From Methanococcoides alaskense (GTDB taxonomy: Archaea > Halobacteriota > Methanosarcinia > Methanosarcinales > Methanosarcinaceae): a stretch of DNA of 64,000 nt. The stretch lies in assembly GCF_027594145.1 (NCBI RefSeq), contig NZ_JAQFFK010000001.1, positions 620,001-684,000 of the forward strand, read 5' to 3'. The notes below the pieces were generated by a model. That model was not told the origin of the DNA, did no database searches, and saw nothing but the letters and a program-made list of their open reading frames with translations. Every line of letters begins with the position of its first letter. Position 1 is the stretch's first letter. Of this stretch, positions 34,302-43,361 are shown in pieces. Both the position numbers and the translations under genes were made by a program.

Positions 34302-34559
34302 ATGGTGATCAATATGGTAATGGAACTGATTATAGTACTGGTTGCAATAATTGCAGCCATTATATTGTACAAAGTGCTTAAGACCCTCAAGAATATGGTT
34401 GTAAACACGGCTATTGGCATCGTTATCCTTCTTGTGGCAAAGTTCGTGCTGGGGATAAACATTGCATTCACATGGGTAACTATACTCGTGTGTGCACTGG
34501 CGGGTGCTGTCGGTGCCTTGCTTTTAGTGCTTTTAGCTTATCTTGGTATCACTTTCTGA
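34302..34559 (+). CDS. BofA-like small membrane protein
   Basis: An 85-residue protein with three hydrophobic stretches (MELIIVLVAIIAAIILYKVL, VVNTAIGIVILLVAKFVL and TILVCALAGAVGALLLVLLA) and the pattern VVNTAIGIV...NIAFTWVTILVCALAGAVGALL typical of the archaeal/clostridial SigmaK-factor processing regulatory BofA family. In Bacillus BofA inhibits a membrane protease; the archaeal role is unknown. It follows the Rcl-like gene by 20 nt, and its last 27 nt overlap the convergent methyltransferase gene. Confidence 0.7.
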   Translation: MVINMVMELIIVLVAIIAAIILYKVLKTLKNMVVNTAIGIVILLVAKFVLGINIAFTWVTILVCALAGAVGALLLVLLAYLGITF

Positions 34560-35198
34560 TACCTTTTGAATGAGGCCTTTAAGCATGTGGCGGGTATAAG
34601 ACTCGCCTTTGAATCTTTTTTTTGTGATCACATCATCAATGCTGTTCGTGGCGAATCCACTGAAAAGGGTTTGAAGCTCTTCTTTTGTAAAATAGTGGTA
34701 GATTATGCCGCTCTGGCGAACGAATGTGTGTTCTTCGACCTCTTCTCCGCCATATCTCATGTCCTCTATGCCGAAGACCTCGAGGAATATCATACCCCTG
34801 GGATTTAAGACACGTTCAAATTCACAGACCGCTGTTTCTCTTTCCTTTCTGAGAAGGTGCTGCAGCACTCCAAAACAGACAATGGCATCAAAACTGTTGT
34901 CCTGGAACGGAAGATGGGTGATCGAAGCTGTGGAGTGATGTGCTTCTCTATCCCTTTTTGCAAGATACTCTCTTGAAGCTGTCAATGCCTTTGTGGATAC
35001 ATCGATCCCCACACAATTGTAAAAATTAGATAAGGGTAGAAGGTGGCGACCATTTCCTGAACCGGCATCAAGGATCCGTCCCTTTTCAGGTATTCGTGAG
35101 CGTATCGCATCGATGGGTGCTGCTCCGCCCCATTTCACATGGGAGTATTCGTTCTCCCATGCTGTGAAATGAGGTATGGTCGTTCTACCTTCTGTCAT
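34533..35198 (-). CDS. Class I SAM-dependent methyltransferase
   Basis: A 221-residue protein with the SAM-binding motif GRILDAGSGNGRHLLPLSNF (motif I), NCVGIDVSTKALTASREYLA (motif II), HLPFQDNSFDAIVCFGVLQH (post-II) and RVLNPRGMIFLEVFG. The substrate cannot be told; the general shape resembles Methyltransf_11 enzymes. It starts 2 nt after the lysS stop in the same direction, so the two are co-transcribed, which could point to tRNA or a translation-linked substrate. Its 3' end overlaps the BofA-like gene by 27 nt. Confidence 0.85.
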   Translation of the reverse strand: MTEGRTTIPHFTAWENEYSHVKWGGAAPIDAIRSRIPEKGRILDAGSGNGRHLLPLSNFYNCVGIDVSTKALTASREYLAKRDREAHHSTASITHLPFQDNSFDAIVCFGVLQHLLRKERETAVCEFERVLNPRGMIFLEVFGIEDMRYGGEEVEEHTFVRQSGIIYHYFTKEELQTLFSGFATNSIDDVITKKRFKGESYTRHMLKGLIQKVSESDTKIS

Positions 35199-35200
35199 AT

Positions 35201-36787
35201 TCAGGGTCGGTACAAGGCTGCTTCACTGAAGCGCTTTGCAAGGAATTCCTGGTCGATGGATGAAAGGAACCATCCTGCCTTTGGGCCCGACTGCTGGCCA
35301 AGTACTGATGTATAGATGGCCTTGAACATATCCTTGGGGTTTATCTCCACCTGATCAACGCCCAGTTTTGCAGCTATCTTACTGTTAAGTTGCGAACCTG
35401 CTTCCTTTGAAGAATAAACGAGGTTATGATAATCTTCGCCTGTCAGTTCTCCACTGTTCCCTATGATCTCTGATACTGCACCGAGGAATGCTTTCTGTTC
35501 ATCTGTGAGGCTAGCTGTCTCTTCAGGCAGTACATCCTTCACGCTGAACTTTGCAAATGGAGGTGCGTACATCTCGAGCCAGTTAGCGACATTGTTCACA
35601 AGTTCCCTGATACACTTCTCGTTGGTGATATCGTAGCCGGCACGTCCAATGATCTGCATGATCTTGTCGAAGTCACCATGTGCGACCTGGGCAATGGTGG
35701 TCATATGCTTGAACGGGATATCGGTGTGGCAGATACCCTTTGCGTGGGATAGCTCCAGTACGCGCTTGTTAAGGCCTTCGATCTCAGCGTTCGAGTTGAG
35801 GCGTTCATATTCATCCACAAGTGTCAGCAATGGCTGTGCAGGGTCGAACTTGATGTGTTTTTCAGGCTTTGTGCGCATGATGAGGTAACGCAATACTTCC
35901 GGTGGCACCACTTTAAGCATGTCGGAGATCGATACGACAACGCCGCTGGATGATGACATTGCTCCCTTTTCTCCGAGCATGATCCACTCATATACTATAG
36001 GCTGAGGTGGTTCGTGGTCAAATATCTCCCTCACGATCCTCTTTCCGGTATCGTATGAACCGCCTCTTGAAGCATGGTCCTTTCCGAAGGGTTCGACTGT
36101 TACATTCAGCATCTTCCATTTTGCAGGCCAGTCCACACGCCATGTGAGCTTTCCGCCGCCTATCATTGAGACCGTACCGGAGTGTCCGCAGGAACATTCG
36201 TAGTCAACGGTCTCTGCATCTGCATCGAATCCGGTGACCGTTGCGGTATTGATCTTCTTACATTCCTGGCATATAGGATTGAAAGGGCTCCACTCAGGAA
36301 GTACATCCTTTCCTGATACTTCTTTCAGGATCTTTGCGATATCATCTCTTTTGATGAGGGCTGCCTTGATAGCTTCGACAAACCTTCCGCTCTTGTAAAG
36401 CTCATCTGCACGATAGACCTTCGGATGAATTCCCAGTTTCTCAAGACCTTCAAGGAAAGGTGTGAGGAAGTGCTCTGCGTAGCTCTTACATTCTCCGCAT
36501 GGGCAAGGGATCTCGGAAATAGGTTTTCCCACATGTTCTGCATAGCTTTCAGGCAGGAACGGGTATACCTTACGTAAAGGGTCGTAATTATCTGCAATGT
36601 ATATGAACTCAGATTCGAGTCCTGCATCGTTCATTGCCCTGTAAGCTGCATCAGCTGTTACAACCTCTCTCATATTCCCTATATGGATGTGACCGGAGGG
36701 GGTAATTCCGGTGGATACCAGATGTTTATTGCCATTTTTTGCTGCTTCTTCAGCAATAACATCTGCCCAGTGTGTAATTTCAGTCAT
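35201..36787 (-). CDS. lysS: Class I lysyl-tRNA synthetase
   Basis: A 528-residue class I LysRS, the archaeal type unrelated to bacterial class II LysRS. It has the HIGH-like motif [20 protein letters not shown], zinc-binding [12 protein letters not shown] and CSCGHSG, the KMSKS-like [17 protein letters not shown] and a long helical C-terminus. ATG 36787 is chosen because GGTGATC lies just upstream; the GTG at 36796 has no site. It stands between the PLP decarboxylase (64 nt upstream) and the methyltransferase (2 nt downstream). Methanosarcina may also carry a class II LysRS; this is not seen here. Confidence 0.96.
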   Translation of the reverse strand: MTEITHWADVIAEEAAKNGNKHLVSTGITPSGHIHIGNMREVVTADAAYRAMNDAGLESEFIYIADNYDPLRKVYPFLPESYAEHVGKPISEIPCPCGECKSYAEHFLTPFLEGLEKLGIHPKVYRADELYKSGRFVEAIKAALIKRDDIAKILKEVSGKDVLPEWSPFNPICQECKKINTATVTGFDADAETVDYECSCGHSGTVSMIGGGKLTWRVDWPAKWKMLNVTVEPFGKDHASRGGSYDTGKRIVREIFDHEPPQPIVYEWIMLGEKGAMSSSSGVVVSISDMLKVVPPEVLRYLIMRTKPEKHIKFDPAQPLLTLVDEYERLNSNAEIEGLNKRVLELSHAKGICHTDIPFKHMTTIAQVAHGDFDKIMQIIGRAGYDITNEKCIRELVNNVANWLEMYAPPFAKFSVKDVLPEETASLTDEQKAFLGAVSEIIGNSGELTGEDYHNLVYSSKEAGSQLNSKIAAKLGVDQVEINPKDMFKAIYTSVLGQQSGPKAGWFLSSIDQEFLAKRFSEAALYRP

Positions 36788-36851
36788 TTTGATCACCGAT
36801 AATAAGATAATTGATGTACAGATTGGATTTCAATATTATAAGGTTTGGTTT

Positions 36852-37901
36852 TTAGTCGATGATTTCCGTTACGATCTCTTCAAGGTCACAGAAGTTCGAC
36901 CAGAAATTGTAGGCTCCTGCATTGATGAACACCAGTTCGTCACCGATCTTTGGTTCATCCTTTAAGTAAACACGATACCTGAACAGGTCCATGGAACAGG
37001 GTGTGCACCCTTTTACAACATAGGGTTCTCCACTATCGTTGCCGACCTCTCCTTCAATTCGAAGTTTCACGGGAACCAGGATCGCGTCCATGTCGCTGTT
37101 GTATACGGATGCGTTCACTATTATGTTGTTATCATATACTCCTGTTATGTGGCTCACAAGTTTCCCTGCAGGTGCAGAGATGAACCTTCCTGGTTCTATC
37201 ATGAGCTTGATGTTCTTTTCATGAAGCCATTCCCTAAGTTCGGATATGCGTCTGAATATTCCGTTTATGACATCGACATTGGTGTTGGCATATTCTGAAG
37301 GCAGCCCCCCTCCGATGTTCAGTATGTCGATGGCTTCCAGTGTTCCTTCAGTGAGTGCGTCCTCTATCTCAGGCTGGATCTTCCATTCGTTCACGTTCTG
37401 TGTTTTCCTGTGGAAGTGAACCCCAAGCTTTTCGATGTTCTTGTTACCTTTAAGCTGAGCTATCCTTTTGTTGATGGTGTCCGAGCTCATTCCGAAAACG
37501 AAGTAACGTTCAGTGCGTATGGAGTGTTCCTTGAGCTTGAGGCGTAACAATAATGTGATCATCCAGTCAGTATCATCGACTGTAGAAAGCAATGTATCGA
37601 GGTCGAACTCGTTATCAACTGCAAAGGAACGGATGCCTTTTTCGTAAAGCTCCCTTATCATCTCAGGTGTCCATGCCTGTGCCAGGAACAATACCCTTGA
37701 CATGTCCTTTGTGTGTTTCAGCTCGTTTGGCATGTGGACACTCAGGAGTCCATCGGTCTCAGCTTCGATCAACGGGCTGACCTTCGGGTTCGTCTTTGAG
37801 CTGAATGCTACAATATCCGCTACTTCCTTGACCTTGCGGTATTGCTCGAGTATTATCTTCTTTGAAAGGGTGAATCTGGGTGCAGGTGCGATGATGTTCA
37901 T
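36852..37901 (-). CDS. Fold-III PLP-dependent decarboxylase (ornithine/diaminopimelate decarboxylase superfamily)
   Basis: A 349-residue alanine-racemase-fold enzyme. It has the PLP lysine in ADIVAFSSKTNPKVSPLIE (Lys36), His in KLGVHFHRKTQN, the glycine loop IDILNIGGGLPSEYA (197-199), LMIEPGRFISAPAG (Glu236) and a C-terminal GCTPCSMDLFRY (Cys299/Cys302). By eye, residues that contact the amine substrate in eukaryotic ODC (Asp332, Asp361) match Ala264 and a Cys, so plain ornithine is doubtful; the short length recalls carboxynorspermidine decarboxylase. Its ATG overlaps the stop of the DHS-family gene by 4 nt. The two are almost certainly translated together and may act in one amine pathway. 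Confidence 0.82.
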   Translation of the reverse strand: MNIIAPAPRFTLSKKIILEQYRKVKEVADIVAFSSKTNPKVSPLIEAETDGLLSVHMPNELKHTKDMSRVLFLAQAWTPEMIRELYEKGIRSFAVDNEFDLDTLLSTVDDTDWMITLLLRLKLKEHSIRTERYFVFGMSSDTINKRIAQLKGNKNIEKLGVHFHRKTQNVNEWKIQPEIEDALTEGTLEAIDILNIGGGLPSEYANTNVDVINGIFRRISELREWLHEKNIKLMIEPGRFISAPAGKLVSHITGVYDNNIIVNASVYNSDMDAILVPVKLRIEGEVGNDSGEPYVVKGCTPCSMDLFRYRVYLKDEPKIGDELVFINAGAYNFWSNFCDLEEIVTEIID

Positions 37902-38872
37902 TTTACTACTCCTGTGGTCCTGTTCTCCTGCAGCCCTTTAAGCAGACCATCGGCTGCCAGTTCATCAAGTGCTCTTATCATTGCCAGAGGGAAGGTTATG
38001 CTCACATCTCCTATTACCGTGGCAACATCACTTTCGTCCTTGACCTTTCCCCATGATTTTGCTTCATTGGTGTTAGCTCCCGACATGCTTCCTGAGGTGC
38101 GGTGAGCAGTTGTCATATATACTGCATATTCAGCACCTCCGTTCAAGAGGGTGCTCAATATGGCATGATGTTTCGAGATGGAGCCGCCAAGGGCTATGAC
38201 ACCCTTACGGTCATCATGACTGCTGGCAAAAAGGATGTTCCCGAAGTCTTTCACGACATCCACTATGAAATCCGGGTGTTCCTGCTGGAACAGATATAGG
38301 TGGAAACCGAACGCTCCATCGGTAATGGCAGGACAGAATATAGGTACGTTGTTCTTTGCAGCCTGATAGAGTATGGAACTCTCATCATCAAGCATAAGTC
38401 CTATCTCCCTGAGCATATCCGAAACTGCCCAGCGGTTTTGCTTTTCGTAAAGCTCTTTGAGGATCTTATCGACGAGGCTCTCGAAGTTCATGTAACTCTC
38501 TGTTTTGATGAGCAGGTTCCCGACACGGTTGATCCCCTGTTCATGAAGTTCCACATCATCAGTCTGGAAAGAGCCTATCTGGAAATCCTCTCCGGTGGCT
38601 TTCATTATATCCTCTTCAAGACCGCCTACGGTGGTGACGATGACATCGGCAATACCAAGGTCGATGAGCTGTGCAAAGAATCCGCGAAGCCCGGAAGTGA
38701 CCATGTTCGAGGTAAATGTAAGGAAGACCTTTGCAGAATCCTTTTTCATCTTCACGATCACATCGGATGCTCGCTGAAGCTCTACGCTCTGGAATCCTAT
38801 GAACTCATAGGAATCGACAAGCTCCGAAACTTTCATGTCCTGCTTCCATTTAAGGTCCTTTACTTTTACCAT
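37898..38872 (-). CDS. Deoxyhypusine synthase-family protein, divergent active site
   Basis: A 324-residue DHS-fold protein. From about residue 180 it aligns without gaps to human DHS as I recall it: CPAITDGAFGFHLYLF, ALGGSISKHHAILSTLLNGG, AEYAVYMTTAHRTSGSMSGA and NEAKSWGKV. The catalytic Lys329 is Lys276, His288 is His235, Glu323 is Glu270 and Trp327 is Trp274. However, the spermidine ligands Asp243 and Asp316 are Phe190 and Met263, and Asp313 is Ser260. Methanosarcina carries two DHS paralogues, and this may be the non-canonical one. The overlapping PLP decarboxylase downstream suggests a different amine. True eIF5A modification by this copy is uncertain. It is divergent from pdaD. Confidence 0.85.
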   Translation of the reverse strand: MVKVKDLKWKQDMKVSELVDSYEFIGFQSVELQRASDVIVKMKKDSAKVFLTFTSNMVTSGLRGFFAQLIDLGIADVIVTTVGGLEEDIMKATGEDFQIGSFQTDDVELHEQGINRVGNLLIKTESYMNFESLVDKILKELYEKQNRWAVSDMLREIGLMLDDESSILYQAAKNNVPIFCPAITDGAFGFHLYLFQQEHPDFIVDVVKDFGNILFASSHDDRKGVIALGGSISKHHAILSTLLNGGAEYAVYMTTAHRTSGSMSGANTNEAKSWGKVKDESDVATVIGDVSITFPLAMIRALDELAADGLLKGLQENRTTGVVK

Positions 38873-38992
38873 TAAAGATCACCATTTAAGTATGAGGTTG
38901 ATGGAATCTTTGAATCATATATAAATGTTGGTCTGCTCTTAAGCTATTCTGCCAGCGAAACATATTTAAGTATCTTCTCAATAGCCTTCCCT

Positions 38993-39535
38993 ATGATCCC
39001 CCGGAAAGCATTCGTGGTAAAAGGCACAGGCGTGCACAAGGATAAACTGGCATCTTTCGAGCTTGCGTTAAGGGATGCGGGAATTGAAAAGTTCAATCTT
39101 GTGACCGTTTCAAGTATACTACCACCTAACTGTGTTATCGTTCCAAGGGACGAAGGCCTTGAAGAACTCGCTCCGGGACAGATAGTATATTGTGTCATGG
39201 CAAAGAACCAGACCAATGAGCAGGGACGCATGATCGCAGCGGCCATTGGGAATGCAGTGCCTGCTGATAGCAATGATTATGGTTACATTTCCGAACATCA
39301 TTCTTTCGGAGAGGATGAAAGGACCGCAGGGGTCTATGCAGAAGACCTTGCGGCTACAATGCTCGCCACAACCCTTGGCATCGAGTTCGATGCTGATTCT
39401 GCATGGGGGGAAAGGGAAAGGGTGTATAAGGCGAGCGGCCATATATTCGATACCGTTCACTATTGCCGGTGTGCAAAAGGGGATGAAAACGGGCTGTGGA
39501 CAACGGTAGTTGTTTCCATAGTATTTGTTCTTTGA
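38993..39535 (+). CDS. pdaD: Pyruvoyl-dependent arginine decarboxylase
   Basis: A 180-residue proenzyme that self-cleaves between Ser40 and Ser41 in LVTVSSILPPN, making a pyruvoyl cofactor on the alpha chain. It decarboxylates arginine to agmatine. Further motifs are GQIVYCVMAKNQTNEQGRMI and ISEHHSFGEDERTAGVYAED. Agmatine feeds agmatinase (60.6 kb) for polyamines and TiaS (10.5 kb) for tRNA-Ile modification. The 120-nt divergent promoter region shared with the DHS-family gene has ATATATAAAT (about 38920) and CATATTTAAG (about 38960). The C-terminus is a few residues longer than the usual ~165. Confidence 0.95.
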   Translation: MIPRKAFVVKGTGVHKDKLASFELALRDAGIEKFNLVTVSSILPPNCVIVPRDEGLEELAPGQIVYCVMAKNQTNEQGRMIAAAIGNAVPADSNDYGYISEHHSFGEDERTAGVYAEDLAATMLATTLGIEFDADSAWGERERVYKASGHIFDTVHYCRCAKGDENGLWTTVVVSIVFVL

Positions 39536-39605
39536 ATTGGTATGTATCCGAATAATTTTCGGCATGGCTAACCACAATTTATATATTTAGAACAGGGATT
39601 ATAGC

Positions 39606-39626
39606 CACACATATTACTATAGTGTG
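39606..39626. promoter_or_regulatory. CACAC-N11-GTGTG dyad at the DtxR-FeoA gene
   Basis: A 21-bp imperfect dyad with five-base arms and an A/T-rich centre, ending 7 nt before ATG 39633. DtxR/IdeR-type boxes are about 19-21 bp and usually autoregulatory, so this could be an operator for the iron regulator itself. The arms are short, so the support is weak. Confidence 0.3.
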
Positions 39627-39632
39627 AACAAA

Positions 39633-40313
39633 ATGACCGGCGACCGTATAGAAGAATATCTTGAAACGATAGACTCCCTTGGCAAGAGCCGTGGGACTCC
39701 CGTCAAGAACAAGGATATTGCTGAAGAGCTTGGTTTTTCTCAAGCTTCAGTTTCTGAAATGGTGCAAAAGCTGGCGGATGAAGGGCTTGTGAAACACGAA
39801 CCTTATCATGGCACTGAGCTTACAAATCGAGGTATCCTTCAGGTGAACAGTATTCGCCGGAAACACCATGTTATTGAGAAATTCCTTTCTGATGTACTGG
39901 CCCTCGAACCTGAGGTTGCACATAATGAAGCCTGTGGGCTTGAACATACGTTATCTGACCTTTTAGTGGAAAGCATGTGCAATTACCTTGGTAACAACAA
40001 TATCGATTGTAAACCCGCAGATGGGAATGAAAATTGTCCTTTCAAGGAGAGCTATGTTTCTCTGGCCGATCTTAAGGAAGGCGACTGCGGTACTGTCGTT
40101 ATGATGACATTATCAGATCCCTCAAAAGAGCGTCTGAGCTCACTTGGGATGATAACCGGTGAGGATCTAGAGGTCAAACGCAAGCAAAAGCAAGGTTCAA
40201 CTTCTATACTGACCCGTGGGACCGAGATAGCTCTTGGAAATGAGATAGCTAAGAAGATATTCGTACGTTTGGGTGTGAGGAAGAGGTATCCACGTGGAAA
40301 CGACAGAAATTAA
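39633..40313 (+). CDS. DtxR-family iron-dependent regulator fused to a FeoA domain
   Basis: About 226 residues. The N-terminal winged helix has RIEEYLETIDSLGKSRGTPV and DIAEELGFSQASVSEMVQKL, then the DtxR dimer/metal domain with IRRKHHVIEKFLSDVLALEP and NEACGLEHTLSDLLVESMCN (His, Cys and Glu ligands). The C-terminal ~75 residues form an SH3-like FeoA domain (VSLADLKEGDCGTVVMMTLS, ERLSSLGMITGEDLEVKRKQ, EIALGNEIAKKIFVRL). It overlaps feoB by 20 nt and there is no separate feoA, so this protein may both sense Fe(II) and touch FeoB. ATG 39633 is favoured over GTG 39624. Confidence 0.92.
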   Translation: MTGDRIEEYLETIDSLGKSRGTPVKNKDIAEELGFSQASVSEMVQKLADEGLVKHEPYHGTELTNRGILQVNSIRRKHHVIEKFLSDVLALEPEVAHNEACGLEHTLSDLLVESMCNYLGNNNIDCKPADGNENCPFKESYVSLADLKEGDCGTVVMMTLSDPSKERLSSLGMITGEDLEVKRKQKQGSTSILTRGTEIALGNEIAKKIFVRLGVRKRYPRGNDRN

Positions 40314-42270
40314 TGATGGACCTGCTGCGAATATACGTAAGTCGAGGTCACCTGATTTCGACATGACCATAGCCTTTGTGGGCAATCCCAGTGTCGGTAA
40401 AAGCGCATTCTTCTCCCGTCTTACCGGTGTGGGAGTTGTAGTGGCGAACTATCCCGGAACTACTGTGGAACTTACACATGGCAGTGTCAATGTAGGTTCC
40501 AAGAAGCTCGATATCGTCGATCTTCCGGGTATCTATTCTCTGGGAGCATCAACTGAGGACGAGAAGGTCGCAAAACGCTATCTTTTGCATGAATATCCGG
40601 ATGTCATCATCAATGTGGTGGATGCTACCCGCCTTGAACGCAATCTTTTCCTTACACTGCAATTGCTTGAGCTCAACATCCCCATGGTGGTAGCACTTAA
40701 CCAGATGGATGCTGCAAAGGAAATGGGTATAGAGATAGATATCGAAAAGCTCTCCGAGACCCTTGGGGTGCCTGTGGTGCCTACCATCGCCACCAAAGGT
40801 GTCGGGCTGCAAGAGGCTGTCCTTGTGTCCATCGATGAGAATCTTTCCATTAAGGACAGACATAGGGTACTTTATGATAATCATATTCTTCGTGCAATTA
40901 AGACGCTTGATGAGGATTTTCCTGAGATTGGATATGGTATCAAGGTCAGGGCACTGGAAAGGGATGAAGAGTTCGTCAAATTGAGCTGTCGCCCGCATGA
41001 TGCCGACCTTTTGTTAATTACCTCCAAATCCATTACTGATGATATTGAAAAAGCACATGGTATGTCCATTTCGGATACTATCGTGCGTGACCTTTACGGC
41101 GAGGCCGGTTATATCGTTGACAGGGTGACCACTCAGGTCGAACATAAGGTCACATTTAAAGAAAAGATCGATTCAGTGCTCACTTCGGAATATGTGGGCA
41201 TTACCGGACTTGTTGCTGCACTGCTATTGACTTTCTTTGTAGTTTTTGCTGTGGGCGGTTTTCTCGAAGAGGGCATAGTTTCTCTGTTTGAGACCTTTCT
41301 TATCTCTCCGGCAGAAAGTCTGCTTGCAGGTTCAAACCCTGTTCTCAGGAACGTTATCATCTATTCTCTTCTGGGAGTTGAGGCAGGTTTCGCTATCGCT
41401 ATTCCCTACATTGCGGTGTTCTACGTGATACTGTCACTGTTCGAGGATTCCGGTTATCTGACAAGGGCATCCTTCCTGCTTGATAACTGGACCCACAAGG
41501 TGGGGCTTCACGGGAGGGCTATCATTCCTCTGGTACTTGGTATGGGGTGTAGTGTCCCGGCAATAATGTCTACCCGCACCCTGAATACGGTCCGTGAGAA
41601 AAGGATTGCATCTGTGCTGATCGCACTGACTCCATGTTCTGCAAGGACTGTGATAATAATCGGACTGGTGGGTACCTTTGTGGGATACTGGGCAGCTATT
41701 TCCATCTACGTGCTTGAGCTTGTGATCATCTTTGCCACCGGCTGGGTGCTCGGCAAGGGGCTTCCGGGAGAAAGGACCGGTCTTATTATGGAAATGGCCC
41801 CATTACGGAAGCCGGACCGAAGGGCTACTTTCCAGAAGACCTGGTTGCGTGTCCGTGAGTTCATGTATATTGCCTTCCCGTTGTTAGTGGCTGGAAGTGC
41901 ATTACTTGGCCTGGTCGATTCCCTTGGTGTTCTGGATGTGTTCCAGAATGCAGTGGAGCCAATCACAGTGGGGATCTTTGGATTGCCGGCATTTGCAGCA
42001 ACTGCCCTTGTCTTCGGTATTCTCAGGAAAGAAATGGCGTTGCAGATACTGGCGGTGCTTGCCGGAACTGCAAACTTTGCCCTGGTGCTCACACCTTTGC
42101 AAATGTACTCTTTCGCGGTTATTACCACCATCTATATCCCATGTGTTGCAACCATTGCAATACTAAAGCACGAGCTTGGATGGAAAGACACCACTGCTAT
42201 ATCTCTTTTCACGATCACACTGGCACTGGTCATCGGTGCACTAATAAATATGATCGGAATGAACCTTTAA
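40294..42270 (+). CDS. feoB: Ferrous iron transporter FeoB
   Basis: A 658-residue membrane transporter. The N-terminal G domain has G1 AFVGNPSVGKSAFFSRLTGV, switch I NYPGTTVELTHG, G3 IVDLPGIYSLG and G4 VALNQMDAAKEMG. The membrane part includes the Gate motif regions GLHGRAIIPLVLGMGCSVPA and PCSARTVIIIGLVGTFVGYW, with about eight to ten helices. It imports Fe(II) driven or gated by GTP. The GTG start at 40294 overlaps the DtxR-FeoA gene; ATG 40363 is a shorter alternative that would cut ~23 residues before the G1 strand. Iron-dependent repression by its partner is likely. Confidence 0.97.
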   Translation: METTEINDGPAANIRKSRSPDFDMTIAFVGNPSVGKSAFFSRLTGVGVVVANYPGTTVELTHGSVNVGSKKLDIVDLPGIYSLGASTEDEKVAKRYLLHEYPDVIINVVDATRLERNLFLTLQLLELNIPMVVALNQMDAAKEMGIEIDIEKLSETLGVPVVPTIATKGVGLQEAVLVSIDENLSIKDRHRVLYDNHILRAIKTLDEDFPEIGYGIKVRALERDEEFVKLSCRPHDADLLLITSKSITDDIEKAHGMSISDTIVRDLYGEAGYIVDRVTTQVEHKVTFKEKIDSVLTSEYVGITGLVAALLLTFFVVFAVGGFLEEGIVSLFETFLISPAESLLAGSNPVLRNVIIYSLLGVEAGFAIAIPYIAVFYVILSLFEDSGYLTRASFLLDNWTHKVGLHGRAIIPLVLGMGCSVPAIMSTRTLNTVREKRIASVLIALTPCSARTVIIIGLVGTFVGYWAAISIYVLELVIIFATGWVLGKGLPGERTGLIMEMAPLRKPDRRATFQKTWLRVREFMYIAFPLLVAGSALLGLVDSLGVLDVFQNAVEPITVGIFGLPAFAATALVFGILRKEMALQILAVLAGTANFALVLTPLQMYSFAVITTIYIPCVATIAILKHELGWKDTTAISLFTITLALVIGALINMIGMNL

Positions 42271-42344
42271 ATCTCGATTTATCCAATGTACCTATAATAT
42301 TTCTATCTCGGCAGGTTTTAATAGTACTAAACAAACTTATCTAT

Positions 42345-42563
42345 ATGACCCGTATCAAAGCAAATACAGAAAGGCCTGCAATAACCGCTCTGATGGATAT
42401 TTTCGAGATGAGCAACCTGCGTGCGCCGGGTTTCAATGAAGTCTCTGACATGCTTGAGATGATAGGTACGCATGCCTCAATAATGGATGGCGCAGTGTCA
42501 TATGAGGAAGAAGAGGTTTCCCACGTTCATACACTGAGCATCATGGACATAAAAAGAAAGTGA
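42345..42563 (+). CDS. Small hypothetical protein downstream of feoB
   Basis: A 72-residue soluble protein from ATG 42345 (MTRIKANTERPAITALMDIF). The frame is open further upstream inside feoB, but that part is shadow. The sequence is acidic and Met-rich (FEMSNLRAPGFNEVSDMLEM, then EEEEVSHVHTLSIMDIKRK). No family is known to me. The position after feoB, with a TATA-like leader of its own, allows either co-transcription or an independent promoter. Confidence 0.5.
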   Translation: MTRIKANTERPAITALMDIFEMSNLRAPGFNEVSDMLEMIGTHASIMDGAVSYEEEEVSHVHTLSIMDIKRK

Positions 42564-42573
42564 GTTATTTTGT

Positions 42574-43359
42574 TCAAAGGGTTGAACTCAGAAGTTCGTC
42601 TATTTCTGCATCTATTTTTGCATCCAGGTCCATATAAAAAGTGTGGTCACGTATAAGGTTGCCTTCAAATTCTATGGTGTCAAGGTGGCCGTACCAGTAG
42701 ATCACCATTCCTGTGCCATAGTCCCTTTCATAATGCTGGAACTGCTTTTTAAAATAGTAGGTGTGCTCCTTTTCATCCCCGAACATTGCTTTGCTTTCTA
42801 TCCACTCGATCTCAGTTCCATCAACATAGAGGGTCTTGTCAAGAAAAAAATCAGGTGTCTTCTGCATTCCCAGTTCTCTCAGGTCTTCTTCAGTGCTGTA
42901 ACCTAACTTGTGGTGGTCAAGCCATTTGCTTATAATGTCCTCTCCCATCTTTCCCTTTACAACCTGAAGTGCATGGGCTTTGGGGGAGAAGAAAAGGTCC
43001 GAGTTGGTCGCATCTTCTATTTCGATCGCAAGTCTTCTGTTGTCCAGTGTGTCCAGATTCTTGAGGACATGCTTTTTAGAGTAACCCAATTCCTTGATGA
43101 TCACACTTGCCATTAAAGTAGCTGGGACATCATTATTCTGTGCCAGCGTATTGATGGTCATGCCCTTTTCCCAGAGGTATCGGAAGTTCTTTGCTTTATT
43201 CTGAAGCTGCCCCATCTTCCTTTTGACCTTTGAGACCGTTTTCTGATTGAGGATAGCTGCAATGACCCCTGTGCTTTCTTCAAATTCAATCGCTAATATA
43301 TCTATATCTTCAAGCGTGTTTACCTGCTGATATATCTGGAGGTAGGTCTCTTTTTCCAT
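42574..43359 (-). CDS. TPD-domain (CDIN1/C15orf41-like) predicted nuclease
   Basis: A 261-residue protein resembling human CDIN1 (C15orf41), mutated in congenital dyserythropoietic anaemia. The N-terminus is helical with HTH-like segments (NFRYLWEKGMTINTLAQNND). The C-terminal part has a PD-(D/E)xK-like nuclease pattern: GKMGEDIISKWLDHH, MQKTPDFFLDKTLYVDGTEI and EWIESKAMFGDEKEH. Catalytic candidates are the Glu of GE, the Asp of TPD and the Glu and Lys of ESK. ATG 43359 has GGAGAGG upstream and sits 2 nt from the glycosylase stop, so both are co-transcribed. A DNA-repair role is inferred from the partner. Confidence 0.75.
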   Translation of the reverse strand: MEKETYLQIYQQVNTLEDIDILAIEFEESTGVIAAILNQKTVSKVKRKMGQLQNKAKNFRYLWEKGMTINTLAQNNDVPATLMASVIIKELGYSKKHVLKNLDTLDNRRLAIEIEDATNSDLFFSPKAHALQVVKGKMGEDIISKWLDHHKLGYSTEEDLRELGMQKTPDFFLDKTLYVDGTEIEWIESKAMFGDEKEHTYYFKKQFQHYERDYGTGMVIYWYGHLDTIEFEGNLIRDHTFYMDLDAKIDAEIDELLSSTL

Positions 43360-43361
43360 TT

